The position numbers were made by a program, and so were the translations under genes. Below the pieces are notes generated by a model. The model was given only the letters and a program-made list of their open reading frames with translations. It was not told the DNA's origin and ran no database searches. A stretch of DNA of 64,000 bases from Micrococcales bacterium (GTDB lineage: Bacteria; Actinomycetota; Actinomycetes; Actinomycetales; Microbacteriaceae). The DNA is taken from positions 310,001-374,000 of the forward strand of contig JAFKIY010000001.1 in NCBI GenBank assembly GCA_017306245.1, read 5' to 3'. The first letter of the stretch is position 1. The number at the start of each line of letters is the position of its first letter. Below are positions 19,130 through 27,530 of this stretch, in pieces.

Positions 19130-19614
19130 TGGCAGATCCGGCGAGGGCGCGCAAGCTCGCCGATCGCATCAAGGTGATCGTGGCGAAGCGGCTCGAGAAG
19201 GGGATCAGGGATCCCCGGCTCGGCTTCGTCACGATCACCGACGTGCAGGTCACGGGCGACCTCCAGCACGCGAGCATCTTCTACACCGTGTACGGCACGG
19301 ATGAGGAGCGGGTGGATTCCGCGGCGGCTTTGAAGTCCGCGACGGGGATGCTGCGCTCCGAGGTGGGCAGGAACATCACCGCGCGCCTCACGCCGAGCCT
19401 GGAGTTCATTGCGGACGCGATCCCGGAGAACGCGAAACTCATCGAAGACCTGCTCGCGACCGCGCGGAGCCGCGACACCGAGGTGTCGTCGCTCGCGTCC
19501 ACCGCACAGTATGCGGGCGACGCCGACCCGTACGTGAAACCCCGTGAGGTCGTCGAGCACGAGTTGGACGCCGCGGATGCCGATGAAGCGGACGACGAGG
19601 GCGACGAGGACTAG
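19129..19614 (+). CDS. rbfA: Ribosome-binding factor A
   Basis: 161 residues: the KH-like RbfA fold with RLGFVTITDVQVTGDLQHAS and GMLRSEVGRNITARLTPSLE, then an actinobacterial acidic C-terminal tail rich in Asp/Glu. It is needed for 16S rRNA 5'-end maturation and cold adaptation. Coupled to infB by a one-base overlap. Its TAG shares the tetranucleotide CTAG (19611-19614) with the stop of the convergent mutY. Confidence 0.95.
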   Translation: MADPARARKLADRIKVIVAKRLEKGIRDPRLGFVTITDVQVTGDLQHASIFYTVYGTDEERVDSAAALKSATGMLRSEVGRNITARLTPSLEFIADAIPENAKLIEDLLATARSRDTEVSSLASTAQYAGDADPYVKPREVVEHELDAADADEADDEGDED

Positions 19615-20534
19615 TCGGGCAACCGATAGGAGCCGTCCCCGTCCGCTTCGACGAGTCCGTCGTCGAGGAGGCTCGCGAGCGCGCGCTCCAGCTGGATCGG
19701 ATCCGGCCAGAGCGCGCCCACGGTGTCCGCGTCGACGGGCACGTCGCTCGCGCGCAATTCGGCCAGAATCCTCCCGCGCACCTGCCGGTCGGATCCCTCA
19801 TATCTGGCCTGCACCGTGCGGACAGGCCCCGAATTCTCGGGGTACCCGGCCGCGCGCCAGGCGCAGTGCGCGGCAATCGGGCACTCCCCGCAGCGTGGTG
19901 CGCGGGACGTGCACACGATCGCCCCCAATTCCATGGCGGCGGCGCTCAGGATGCCCGCCTCGCGGGGGTCGGAGGGAAGAAGCGCGTCCATCGCGGCCAG
20001 GTCGCGGCGGGTGGCCGGGGGCGCCGGCTGCGCGCTGCCCCCGATCGCCCTCGCCAGCACCCGGCGGACGTTCGTGTCGACCACCGGATGCCGGTGCCCG
20101 AACGCGAATACTGCAACCGCTCTGGCCGTGTATTCGCCGACGCCGGGCAGCGCGAGAAGCTCAGCCACATCGGAGGGGACCGAGCCTCCATGGCGCTCGA
20201 CGATCGCGGTCGCGCAGGCGTGCAGCCGGAGCGCCCTGCGCGGATAGCCGAGCCTGCCCCAGGCGCGCACGGCGTCGCCCGCGGGCACGGAGGCGAGGTC
20301 CGCTGGGGTGGGCCACCGCTCAAGCCAGGCTCGGAGCGGGTCGATCACCCGGGCAACGGGCGTTTGCTGCAGCATGAACTCGCTCACGAGGATGCCCCAC
20401 GCGCCGAATCCGTCGGCACGCCACGGCAGTGCGCGCGCGTTGCGCAGGTACCAGCGCGAAACCGCCTCGGCGAACCACGGGTGCGCGGGGTCGCCAGTCG
20501 GCGGAACGACCCCCTCGGGCGCTGCGGTGATCAC
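19611..20534 (-). CDS. mutY: A/G-specific adenine glycosylase
   Basis: 307 residues. It has SEFMLQQTPV (catalytic Glu), the helix-hairpin-helix LPGVGEYTARAV, VDTNVRRVLAR (catalytic Asp) and the 4Fe-4S loop with cysteines spaced C-x6-C-x2-C-x5-C. The protein excises A opposite 8-oxoG. It is short at the C-terminus, as in other Actinobacteria, without a full NUDIX-like recognition domain. GTG start, with TAGAGT ending 6 nt upstream (leaderless). Confidence 0.94.
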   Translation of the reverse strand: MITAAPEGVVPPTGDPAHPWFAEAVSRWYLRNARALPWRADGFGAWGILVSEFMLQQTPVARVIDPLRAWLERWPTPADLASVPAGDAVRAWGRLGYPRRALRLHACATAIVERHGGSVPSDVAELLALPGVGEYTARAVAVFAFGHRHPVVDTNVRRVLARAIGGSAQPAPPATRRDLAAMDALLPSDPREAGILSAAAMELGAIVCTSRAPRCGECPIAAHCAWRAAGYPENSGPVRTVQARYEGSDRQVRGRILAELRASDVPVDADTVGALWPDPIQLERALASLLDDGLVEADGDGSYRLPD

Positions 20535-20551
20535 CGGACTACTCTAGAGTT
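20535..20551. promoter_or_regulatory. 17-bp divergent spacer holding two overlapping leaderless -10 boxes
   Basis: The palindrome ACTCTAGAGT occupies 20541-20550. Rightward, TACTCT (20540-20545) plus 6 nt leads to the ATG of the kinase-like gene; leftward, TAGAGT (20541-20546 read on the minus strand) plus 6 nt leads to the GTG of mutY. The two -10 hexamers overlap by five bases, so RNA polymerase can hardly occupy both at once. Confidence 0.65.
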
Positions 20552-21187
20552 ATGGCTCGCTGGGCACCGGAGAAGAAGGACACGCTCGGGTCCATCGCGG
20601 AGGAAATCCTGCACAACTACGGGCACGGCCGAACCATGGTCGCGGTCGACGGCCGCCACGGCGCCGGCCAGTCGGAGTTCGCCGACGGTCTGGCCGAGAT
20701 CCTCCAGGCCACGGGGGCGAAGGTTTTTCGGGCGCACATCGACGATTTCTTCCGGCCGAGGGCGGATCGCGAGCGTGCGGGCTGGCTTGACGGCAAAGCG
20801 CACTATCGCGGCGCCTACGACTACTCGCTGCTGAGGCGGGTGCTTATCGACCCGTTCCACACCGCGGGAAGCACGGGATTCGTCCTCACCGGGTTCGATG
20901 AGGTGCGGGACCAGCCGGTGTTCCAGCCGAAGTGGATGTCCGCCGGCTTCGACGCCATCCTCATCGTGGATGGCGTGTTCCTGCACCGCCCGGACCTGGC
21001 CGGCACCTGGAATTACTCGATCTGGCTGACCACCCCGCTCCTCGAATCCGAGGACAAAGAGGTCATGCGCAACTCCGCCGCCGACGAGGCGTACCTCGCC
21101 GAAGCGAACCCGAGCGAGAAGGCCACGACCCTCATCGACAACCAGGACTCGGAGCACCCCCGGCGCGTGTTCGCGGATTCCTTCTAG
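20552..21187 (+). CDS. Uridine kinase-like protein with altered P-loop
   Basis: 211 residues with the fold order of uridine/phosphoribulokinase-type P-loop kinases: VAVDGRHGAGQS (Walker A, residues 31-41), FRAHIDDFFRPR (substrate loop), RGAYDYSLLRR and DAILIVDGVFLHRPDL (Walker B region). The invariant Walker A lysine is Gln40, so ordinary ATP hydrolysis is doubtful. It may be a binding protein or use another residue. TACTCT ends 6 nt before the ATG. Its stop shares CTAG (21184-21187) with the convergent panE-like gene. Confidence 0.75.
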   Translation: MARWAPEKKDTLGSIAEEILHNYGHGRTMVAVDGRHGAGQSEFADGLAEILQATGAKVFRAHIDDFFRPRADRERAGWLDGKAHYRGAYDYSLLRRVLIDPFHTAGSTGFVLTGFDEVRDQPVFQPKWMSAGFDAILIVDGVFLHRPDLAGTWNYSIWLTTPLLESEDKEVMRNSAADEAYLAEANPSEKATTLIDNQDSEHPRRVFADSF

Positions 21188-22176
21188 TTCGAATCGAACC
21201 GAGCAACGACCTCGTCCGGGGTGAGGTACACCCCGGTCGATTCGGCCTCGTGCACGAGCTCGACGAACCGGGAATTGATGGGCGCAGTGATGCCCGAGGA
21301 TTTCGCCGCATCCACGATGGCGCCGTTCAGGTAGTCGATCTCGGTCAGCTGGCCTCGCCGGATGCTCTGCAGCGTGGAGCCGGGGTTCGGGATCCTTCCC
21401 ATCCGCCACTTCATGGCGAGCGGCAGGAGTTGCCCGATCGACGGCGGCAGGCGGCTGAACAACCTCAGGATGCCGTGAGTGAGCCCCTGCAGCTTCTCGA
21501 ACCTCACTCCGGCGGCGAGCCCCACCGCGACGGCCTCGCGCATGCTCAGGGTGAGCACGCGCCGGAGCCGGCGGTGCGCGATGGTGTCCTGGGCGCTCAG
21601 GTTCGTGATGGCGGGAAGCGCGTTGATCTGGTTCACGATGAGTTTCGTCCACTGCGCCCCGACGAAGTTCTGGGTCGTGTGGATGGGCATCACGGGCTCC
21701 AGCACGCTCGCCACATACTCGACGTCGAGGCCCCTCCCGCTGTTGCCCAGGTACGTGCTGCCCGTCGTCGTCACCGCCACGGTGCCCGGCGCGAGGTAGG
21801 ACGCGGCGAACAGCGCGAGCCCGCCGATGATGTCGGTGTTGCGGAGTATCGCCCGTGCCGAGGTGATTCCCCGCACGCCGTTTTGGATGACCACGACCGG
21901 CACGCCGCGAAGGAAGTGGGAGTTCGCGCAGATCGCGGCATCCGCGTCGAGAGTTTTCGTCGTGACGATCGCGAGCTCAGGGGCGCGGGTGAGGAGTTCT
22001 CCCGCCGACACGTGCGCGACATGATCGCCCCACGCTCCGCTCAGCATGATCCCGTTCGCGCGGATCGCCTCGAGGTTGGCCCCCCGAGCGGTGACTTCCA
22101 CGTCGTGCCCGCCCCGGTCCAGGAGCGCGGCGATGACGCCGCCGACCGCCCCCGCCCCAATCAGACCAACTCTCAC
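21184..22176 (-). CDS. 2-dehydropantoate 2-reductase family protein
   Basis: 330 residues of the ApbA/PanE family: NADP-binding GLIGAGAVGGVIAALL at the N-terminus, FVGAQWTKLIVNQINALPA (catalytic Lys region) and the C-terminal helical domain with STLQSIRRGQLTEIDYLNGA. PanE reduces ketopantoate in pantothenate synthesis; several paralogues exist in Actinobacteria, so pathway assignment is not certain. GTG start; TAGGCT ends 6 nt upstream. Confidence 0.87.
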   Translation of the reverse strand: MRVGLIGAGAVGGVIAALLDRGGHDVEVTARGANLEAIRANGIMLSGAWGDHVAHVSAGELLTRAPELAIVTTKTLDADAAICANSHFLRGVPVVVIQNGVRGITSARAILRNTDIIGGLALFAASYLAPGTVAVTTTGSTYLGNSGRGLDVEYVASVLEPVMPIHTTQNFVGAQWTKLIVNQINALPAITNLSAQDTIAHRRLRRVLTLSMREAVAVGLAAGVRFEKLQGLTHGILRLFSRLPPSIGQLLPLAMKWRMGRIPNPGSTLQSIRRGQLTEIDYLNGAIVDAAKSSGITAPINSRFVELVHEAESTGVYLTPDEVVARFDSN

Positions 22177-22221
22177 GATTCCAGCCTAGGGCTCGTGCCG
22201 GACATTGGTAGCCTCGGAGGG
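22165..22221. promoter_or_regulatory. Divergent leaderless promoters of the panE-like gene and truB
   Basis: Leftward, TAGGCT (minus strand, 22183-22188) then 6 nt then GTG 22176. Rightward, TAGCCT (22209-22214), then CGGAGG, then GTG 22221. The GGAGG abuts the truB GTG with no spacing, so it cannot act as a normal Shine-Dalgarno; the -10 geometry explains the start better. Confidence 0.6.
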
Positions 22222-23138
22222 TGATTCAGACCTCGGGGCGCAGCGGAATGCTGCTCGTCGACAAGGCGGGGGCGATGACGAGTCACGACGTGGTGTCCCG
22301 TGTGCGGAAACTCGCCGGAACGCGCCGGGTCGGCCACGCCGGAACCCTCGACCCGCTGGCCACGGGCCTTCTCCTCCTGGGGGTCAATGGCGCGACCCGG
22401 CTCCTCACCTATCTTGTGGGGCTCGACAAGGAATACCGCGCGACCATCCGTCTCGGCGCCTCAACCCCGACGGATGACTCGGACAGCCCCGTGGATGTCG
22501 TCGCGGACCCGAAACGGCTCGCCGACGTGACCCTCGACGCGGTGGTGGGCGCCATCCGCGGGCTCACTGGCGAAATCAGCCAGGTTCCGTCGGCGGTGAG
22601 CGCGATCAAGGTGGACGGTCGGCGGTCGTACGAGCGCGTGCGCGCGGGCGAGGACGTGCAGCTCGCGGCCCGGAATGTGACGATTTCCGCGTTCGACGTC
22701 CTCGACGCGCGCCGGCGCGAGTTTTTCGACATCGATGCGCGCATCGCCTGTTCGACAGGGACCTACGTGCGCGCGCTCGCGAGAGACCTGGGGAGCGCTC
22801 TCGGTGTTGGCGGACACGTCATCGCGCTCCGCAGGACCAGGGTCGGGCCGTTCGATGTCGCCGACGCGAAGACACTGGAGGAGATTTCCGTGGAGCGCGA
22901 CCTGGCGGCGCCTGCCGACATCGCGCGTGAGCTGTTTCCCGTGCTCGAGTTGACGGAACAGCAATCCATCGATCTCGGCCACGGCAAAAAGTTGACGGTC
23001 CTCGGCCCGGAGCGTGCGGATCCGGCCGCGCCGATCGCCGCGATCGACCCGGGCGGCCGTCTCGTTGGACTCGTCTCGATCGCCGACGGTACTGTTTCCC
23101 CGATCATCAATTTTCCGCCGGATAGCGAGTTGCAATGA
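22221..23138 (+). CDS. truB: tRNA pseudouridine(55) synthase
   Basis: 305 residues: KAGAMTSHDVVSRVRK, then GHAGTLDPLATGLL with the catalytic Asp, YRATIRLGASTPTDDSD, and a C-terminal PUA-like domain (LDLGHGKKL-type segment). It makes pseudouridine 55 in the T loop of tRNAs. GTG 22221 fits the leaderless pattern (TAGCCT, 6 nt). The stop overlaps the next ORF in ATGA. In many bacteria truB and ribF follow rbfA, as they do here after an insertion of mutY, a kinase and panE. Confidence 0.94.
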   Translation: MIQTSGRSGMLLVDKAGAMTSHDVVSRVRKLAGTRRVGHAGTLDPLATGLLLLGVNGATRLLTYLVGLDKEYRATIRLGASTPTDDSDSPVDVVADPKRLADVTLDAVVGAIRGLTGEISQVPSAVSAIKVDGRRSYERVRAGEDVQLAARNVTISAFDVLDARRREFFDIDARIACSTGTYVRALARDLGSALGVGGHVIALRRTRVGPFDVADAKTLEEISVERDLAAPADIARELFPVLELTEQQSIDLGHGKKLTVLGPERADPAAPIAAIDPGGRLVGLVSIADGTVSPIINFPPDSELQ

Positions 23139-23503
23139 TTGAGTGGTTCGCCTGGGTGCAGGTCATCGTCGCGGTCATCGCCGGGCTGCTGTGCCTCGCG
23201 CTCGGCGCGTCGGGGCATGAACCGGACGACTTCAGCCTGGGGGCCGTCCTCCTGGTGGAGATTCTGCTCCTCGCGCAACTGGTCATGGCCCTCGTCGCCC
23301 CGGCAGCGGGCAACAACCCATCCGGCAACCCGCTCGAGTTCTACACGTACCTCATTTCGGCGATCATCCTGCTGCCGCTTGCCGGGTTTTGGGGCCTCGT
23401 CGAGCGGACGAAGTGGAGCACTCTCGTCCTCGGTGTGGCAGCTCTGGCCGTGGCCGTCATGGTTGTCCGGATGCTGCAAATCTGGACCGTCCAGTCGATG
23501 TGA
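23135..23503 (+). CDS. Four-helix membrane protein, unknown
   Basis: 122 residues with four hydrophobic segments (about 5-27, 36-57, 72-92, 97-117). The short loops hold GHEPDDFS and the family-like AAGNNPSGNPLEFYTYL. No known function. Coupled to truB by an ATGA overlap and followed by another membrane protein, so it probably belongs to the truB-ribF transcript. Confidence 0.75.
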   Translation: MIEWFAWVQVIVAVIAGLLCLALGASGHEPDDFSLGAVLLVEILLLAQLVMALVAPAAGNNPSGNPLEFYTYLISAIILLPLAGFWGLVERTKWSTLVLGVAALAVAVMVVRMLQIWTVQSM

Positions 23504-23547
23504 CGGCTGGCGAATCGACGTGCGGTGAATCCCCTAATCTGGAAGCG

Positions 23548-24003
23548 ATGCGATCCTTGCCTGCACCCACACTGAGCCGACCCCGCAGTTCCCGGGGGAT
23601 CGGCGGCGTCCTCATCGCCGTGTACGGTGTGCTCGCGCTCGCCGCCACCGGCCGGTCTTTCGTGCAGATCGTGACCAACTTCGATCACGCGCCCGTCGCC
23701 TACCTGCTGTCCGCGCTGTCGGCGGTCGTATACATCCTGGCCACCGTTGCACTGCTGCAGCGGGGCGCTGGGTGGTACCTCGTGGCCTGGGTGACGATCT
23801 CGTTCGAACTCGCCGGGGTGCTCGTGGTCGGTCTGCTCAGTATTTTTGACGGCCAGTTGTTCCCGAGCGACACCGTGTGGTCGGTGTTCGGCCGCGGATA
23901 CCTTTTCGTTCCGCTCGTGCTCCCCGTGCTCGGGATGATCTGGCTCGCCACGCGCGGACGCCCGGGGACCGCCGCCGACGTCCCCGCCGGTCCGGGGGAG
24001 TGA
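23548..24003 (+). CDS. Four-helix membrane protein, unknown
   Basis: 151 residues starting at ATG 23548 (the frame is open further upstream but without a better start). Four transmembrane helices, about 18-38, 48-69, 77-99 and 116-137, then a short Gly/Pro tail. No recognised family motif. It lies between the other small membrane gene and ribF, whose GTG comes one base after its stop. Confidence 0.72.
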   Translation: MRSLPAPTLSRPRSSRGIGGVLIAVYGVLALAATGRSFVQIVTNFDHAPVAYLLSALSAVVYILATVALLQRGAGWYLVAWVTISFELAGVLVVGLLSIFDGQLFPSDTVWSVFGRGYLFVPLVLPVLGMIWLATRGRPGTAADVPAGPGE

Positions 24004-24004
24004 C

Positions 24005-24973
24005 GTGAAGATTTTCAGAACCCTCGACGAAATCCCGGCCGGGTTCGGGCCGTCAGCGGTCACGGTCGGCAAGTTCGACGGCATCCACCTCGGCCATCAC
24101 CGGATGATCGACACGCTTCTGGCCCAGGCCCGCCGCGATTCGCTCGTGCCCGCCGTGCTCACGTTCGACCGCAATCCGCTGAGCGTCCTCGCGCCCGATG
24201 CGTGCCCCGCCTCTCTCGTGAGCAACGGGCAGAAGCTCGAACTGCTCGAGCAGCTCGGCGTTGACGTCACCGTCATGCTCACGTTCGATCGCACCTTCAG
24301 CGAGCAGGCGCCGGAGGTTTTCGTGGAGGACATCCTCGTCGGAGCGCTCGGCGCGGAGGTGGTGTACGTGGGGCCCGATTTCCGTTTCGGGCGCGGGGGG
24401 AAGGGCACGGTCGAGCTGCTGGAGGAAATGGGCCGCCGGGATGGATTCGAGGTGCGGCATTTCTCCACGGTGGAGCTCGACGGCCGGCGCGTGTCCTCGA
24501 CGTGGGTGCGGGAGCTTCTCGCCGAAGGCGATGTCGCGGCGGCCGGGAGACTGCTCGGGCGGTATCCGGCCGTGCGGGGAATCGTCGTGCGGGGAGCCCA
24601 GCGCGGTCGGGCCCTCGGTTTCCCCACGGCGAATCTCGCCCAGGAGTCCGAAGGGCTGGTTCCCGCCGACGGGGTGTACGCCGCGTGGGCCGTTGTGGAT
24701 GGGCAGCGCTATCCGGCCGCCGTGTCGATCGGCAACAATCCGACGTTCGACGGCGTGGCCGACCGCCAGGTGGAGGCCTACCTGCTCGGCCAGGATTTCG
24801 AACCTGTCGATCCGGACCTCTACGGCACCACCCTCGAGCTGCGTTTCGTGGACCGGGTCAGGGGCATGGCGGCATTCGCCGGCGTCGACGAACTGATCGC
24901 CGGGATCCGCGCGGATGTCGAGCGGGTGACGGCACTGCTGCGCACCAATGCCCAGACCTCGCCGGGGAAGTAA
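24005..24973 (+). CDS. ribF: Bifunctional riboflavin kinase/FMN adenylyltransferase
   Basis: 322 residues. The N-terminal nucleotidyltransferase domain has VGKFDGIHLGHHRMIDT and VYVGPDFRFGRGGKG; the C-terminal flavokinase domain has RGRALGFPTANLAQ (Thr-Asn binding loop) and SIGNNPTFDG. It converts riboflavin to FMN and FAD. GTG start, one base after the upstream stop, with GGGGGAG as ribosome binding site. Confidence 0.95.
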   Translation: MKIFRTLDEIPAGFGPSAVTVGKFDGIHLGHHRMIDTLLAQARRDSLVPAVLTFDRNPLSVLAPDACPASLVSNGQKLELLEQLGVDVTVMLTFDRTFSEQAPEVFVEDILVGALGAEVVYVGPDFRFGRGGKGTVELLEEMGRRDGFEVRHFSTVELDGRRVSSTWVRELLAEGDVAAAGRLLGRYPAVRGIVVRGAQRGRALGFPTANLAQESEGLVPADGVYAAWAVVDGQRYPAAVSIGNNPTFDGVADRQVEAYLLGQDFEPVDPDLYGTTLELRFVDRVRGMAAFAGVDELIAGIRADVERVTALLRTNAQTSPGK

Positions 24974-25003
24974 GCCGTCCCGCGTCCGCGCGCCGGATTT
25001 CCG

Positions 25004-25936
25004 TCAACCCAGCATGCCCGCACGGTGGACGAGAGCCGCCGCGCCGATGAGGGGACCTTCGTCGGACAGGGCCGAGGGGGCCACGCGCACCTTGCGAACG
25101 AAGTTGAAGCCGCTGTGTTCCTCGACGCCGGCCCTGATGTGGGTGAACAGGTCGGGTGTGACGGTCGAGAACCCGCCGCCGATCACCACCAGGTCGAGAT
25201 CGGCGAGGGATGTTGCCGAGCCGATGGCGCGTCCGATGGCCCGTCCTGCGCGCTCCACCGCCGCCGTTGCTACGGCGTCGCCCTGCGCGTAGCTTGCCGC
25301 GAGGTCTTCCCCGCTGGACCCCGTCCAGCCGCGTTCTCTCGCCCAGGCGACGCTGCGCGGGCCCGAGGCGATCGCCTCCAGGCATCCGGAGCCCCCGCAC
25401 GCGCACGCGTCGTCGAAACCCGCGACCTCCACGTGCCCGATGTGGCCGGCGTTGCCGGTCGATCCCGTCACGGTGCGCCCGCCGAGGATGAGGCCGCCGC
25501 CGACGCCCGTGGAGACCACCATCCCGAGGACGTTGTCACATCCCCGGGCGGCCCCGACCCAGTGCTCGGCGAGGGTGATGCACAGGCCGTCCATGCGCAG
25601 GGTTATCGGAGTGTCCGGCATCGACCCGGAGAGGAACTCGACGAGGGGGAATTCCCGCCAGGCGGGCAGGTTCAGCGGCGAGATCCGCCCGTTTCGCTGG
25701 TCGATCGGGCCGGCCGACCCGACACCGACTCCGAGGAGTGTTGCGCCTTCGGGCAATGCCGCGAGGGCCGCCGAGGAAACCGCCTGTGCCGCGGTGGCGA
25801 GGCTCTCGGTGGTCCCGGATGCGCCGGTTGGCCGGCGGAAGCGGCTCCCCGCCGCCAGGCGCCCCGATTCGTCGACGAGCGCGGCCTCGACCTTCGTGCC
25901 GCCGATATCGATCGCGAGTGCGAGGCTTCCGGTCAT
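25004..25936 (-). CDS. ROK family sugar kinase
   Basis: 310 residues: ATP-binding LAIDIGGTKVEAALVD, the ROK signature stretch with STGVGGGLILGG and GHIGHVEV, and the zinc site CACGGSGCLE. Glucose, fructose and N-acyl-hexosamine kinases share this layout; the substrate is unassigned. No HTH, so it is a kinase and not a ROK repressor. TAGGCT ends 6 nt before the ATG (leaderless). Divergent from the SRPBCC gene with a 40-bp spacer. Confidence 0.88.
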   Translation of the reverse strand: MTGSLALAIDIGGTKVEAALVDESGRLAAGSRFRRPTGASGTTESLATAAQAVSSAALAALPEGATLLGVGVGSAGPIDQRNGRISPLNLPAWREFPLVEFLSGSMPDTPITLRMDGLCITLAEHWVGAARGCDNVLGMVVSTGVGGGLILGGRTVTGSTGNAGHIGHVEVAGFDDACACGGSGCLEAIASGPRSVAWARERGWTGSSGEDLAASYAQGDAVATAAVERAGRAIGRAIGSATSLADLDLVVIGGGFSTVTPDLFTHIRAGVEEHSGFNFVRKVRVAPSALSDEGPLIGAAALVHRAGMLG

Positions 25937-25976
25937 GCGTCGAGCCTATTGCGGTGGCTGCGCGTAGGGTGGCATC
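25937..25976. promoter_or_regulatory. Divergent leaderless promoters (ROK kinase / SRPBCC)
   Basis: Leftward TAGGCT (minus strand, 25943-25948) plus 6 nt to ATG 25936; rightward TAGGGT (25965-25970) plus 6 nt to ATG 25977. No ribosome binding site precedes either gene. Confidence 0.6.
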
Positions 25977-26462
25977 ATGACCCCCGACCGTGTCGAACTC
26001 GAGTTTGTTCGGCCATTCGATTTTCCCCCCGCGATCGTCTTCGACGCGCTCGTCGACCCGGACCTCATCGGGGGCTGGCTCGCCCACGCGGTCGTCGAAC
26101 CGCGGGTGGGCGGATCCTACGATCTGGTCTGGCTCACGAGCTCGAGTTTCCCTCCCACGCACGGCACGATCACCCTGTTCGATGAACCGCACGCCCTGAG
26201 CGTGGAATCCGACAACCGCGGGCGCTTCCAGTTCCTGCTGGAACCCAGCCCGGGCGGCACCCGCGGAACGAGCACGCTTCTCACGACGCGCGTGGGCGTG
26301 TCGATCGATTCCGCGTTTGTGCCCCGCGCGGCGGCGGACTGGCAGAGCAGCCTGGATCAGCTCGATGCCCTGCTTCGCGGGCACCCCGTGGACTGGGACC
26401 ACTGGGATCGGGACCGGTCCGGCGCGTGGCGTGAATACCTGGGTGCCGCGGGCGGGCGCTGA
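25977..26462 (+). CDS. SRPBCC (AHSA1-like) domain protein
   Basis: 161 residues with the START-like/AHSA1 pattern: RPFDFPPAIVFDALVDPDLIGGWL, then VGGSYDLVW and a C-terminal helix with WQSSLDQLDALLRG. These proteins bind small hydrophobic ligands or act as Hsp90 co-chaperones; no ligand can be predicted. Leaderless start as described for the promoter. Confidence 0.85.
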   Translation: MTPDRVELEFVRPFDFPPAIVFDALVDPDLIGGWLAHAVVEPRVGGSYDLVWLTSSSFPPTHGTITLFDEPHALSVESDNRGRFQFLLEPSPGGTRGTSTLLTTRVGVSIDSAFVPRAAADWQSSLDQLDALLRGHPVDWDHWDRDRSGAWREYLGAAGGR

Positions 26463-26508
26463 ACCACCGGGCGCCGCCGTTCATTCGCGCAGTGTTGCCC
26501 GGACAAAG

Positions 26509-26567
26509 TGCTCATATGAGCAATTCGTTCAACGGATGTTGAATTGCCGGCGCGGCGCGCCTAGCGT
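26509..26567 (+). promoter_or_regulatory. Promoter and palindromic operators of the deo operon
   Basis: A perfect 14-bp palindrome TGCTCATATGAGCA (26509-26522) is followed by nested inverted repeats CAATTC (26521-26526) / GAATTG (26541-26546) and TTCAAC (26528-26533) / GTTGAA (26538-26543). The promoter is TTGAAT (26539-26544), 17 bp, TAGCGT (26562-26567); the -35 box lies inside the right arm, so a bound regulator would block polymerase. Confidence 0.65.
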
Positions 26568-26585
26568 AGAGGTGAGGAGGCAGAC

Positions 26586-27530
26586 ATGCCATCGAGCGCC
26601 ACAGCGGACACCGAGCTGCTCACGGTCCGTATCGCCGAGCTCTACTACGACGAAAACAAGACGCAGGATGAGATCGGAGCGCTCCTCGGCGTCACGCGCT
26701 GGAAGGTCGGCAGGCTCCTCACTCAGGCGCGAGAGCGCGGGATAGTGCGCATCGAGATCATGCATCCGCGGGCCCGGCGCCTCGGCATCGAGCGGGAACT
26801 GCGGGAACGCTTCGGCCTGAAGGATGCCGTGGTCGTTCCCGATTCCGACGACATCCGCTCGCGGGTGGCTCAGGCCGCCGCCGACTACCTCACCGCCCTC
26901 CGCCCCGTGCCGCGCATTCTCGGCATCAGCTGGGGCCGGACGCTCGACAGCGTCGCCGACCACCTGGGGAACGGGTGGGCAACCGGGGTCACCGTCGTGC
27001 AGATCAACGGGGGAGTGAGCCTCAACCGCAGGCCAGGAACGGCATCTACGACGGCGGCCGAGATCGCCCAGAAAGGCGGCGGCCACCCGATCCTGCTGCC
27101 GAGCCCGGCGATTCTCGAACGCCTCGAAACGGCGAGGGCGATCTCCACGGACCGCACCGTCGCCGCCGTCCTGGACCGTGCCGCGGAGGCCAACGCGTAC
27201 CTGTACAGCGCGGGAGTGGCCGACTCCTCGTCGGTTCTCGTCGACAGCGGCTACCTGACCCCCGAGGATGTCGCAGAGCTCGTGCGCAAGGGTGCGGTCG
27301 GCGATGTCGTCGGCCGCTACATCGACGCGAACGGAAACCCGGTTGATCCGGGACTGGATGAACGTACAGTGGGACTAGGACTCGACCAGCTGCGCGCGGC
27401 GGAAACAGCGATCTTCGTGGTTGCCGGCGAAGCGAAGCACGACATCGCGCGCACGGTCGTGATGAGCAGACTGTGCAGCATCATCGTCACTGACGAGTCC
27501 ACAGCGGCAGCACTTCTGGAGGAACAATGA
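26586..27530 (+). CDS. SorC/DeoR-type sugar-binding transcriptional regulator
   Basis: 314 residues: N-terminal HTH (AELYYDENKTQDEIGALLGV, then TRWKVGRLLTQARERGIV) and a SorC sugar-phosphate-binding domain (ISWGRTLDSVADHL, VVQINGGVS, GVADSSSVLVDSGYL). Upstream of deoC such proteins bind deoxyribose-5-phosphate and repress the catabolic genes. GAGGAGG lies 5 nt before the ATG. The stop overlaps the deoC start (ATGA), so it represses its own operon if it binds the palindromes upstream. Confidence 0.9.
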   Translation: MPSSATADTELLTVRIAELYYDENKTQDEIGALLGVTRWKVGRLLTQARERGIVRIEIMHPRARRLGIERELRERFGLKDAVVVPDSDDIRSRVAQAAADYLTALRPVPRILGISWGRTLDSVADHLGNGWATGVTVVQINGGVSLNRRPGTASTTAAEIAQKGGGHPILLPSPAILERLETARAISTDRTVAAVLDRAAEANAYLYSAGVADSSSVLVDSGYLTPEDVAELVRKGAVGDVVGRYIDANGNPVDPGLDERTVGLGLDQLRAAETAIFVVAGEAKHDIARTVVMSRLCSIIVTDESTAAALLEEQ

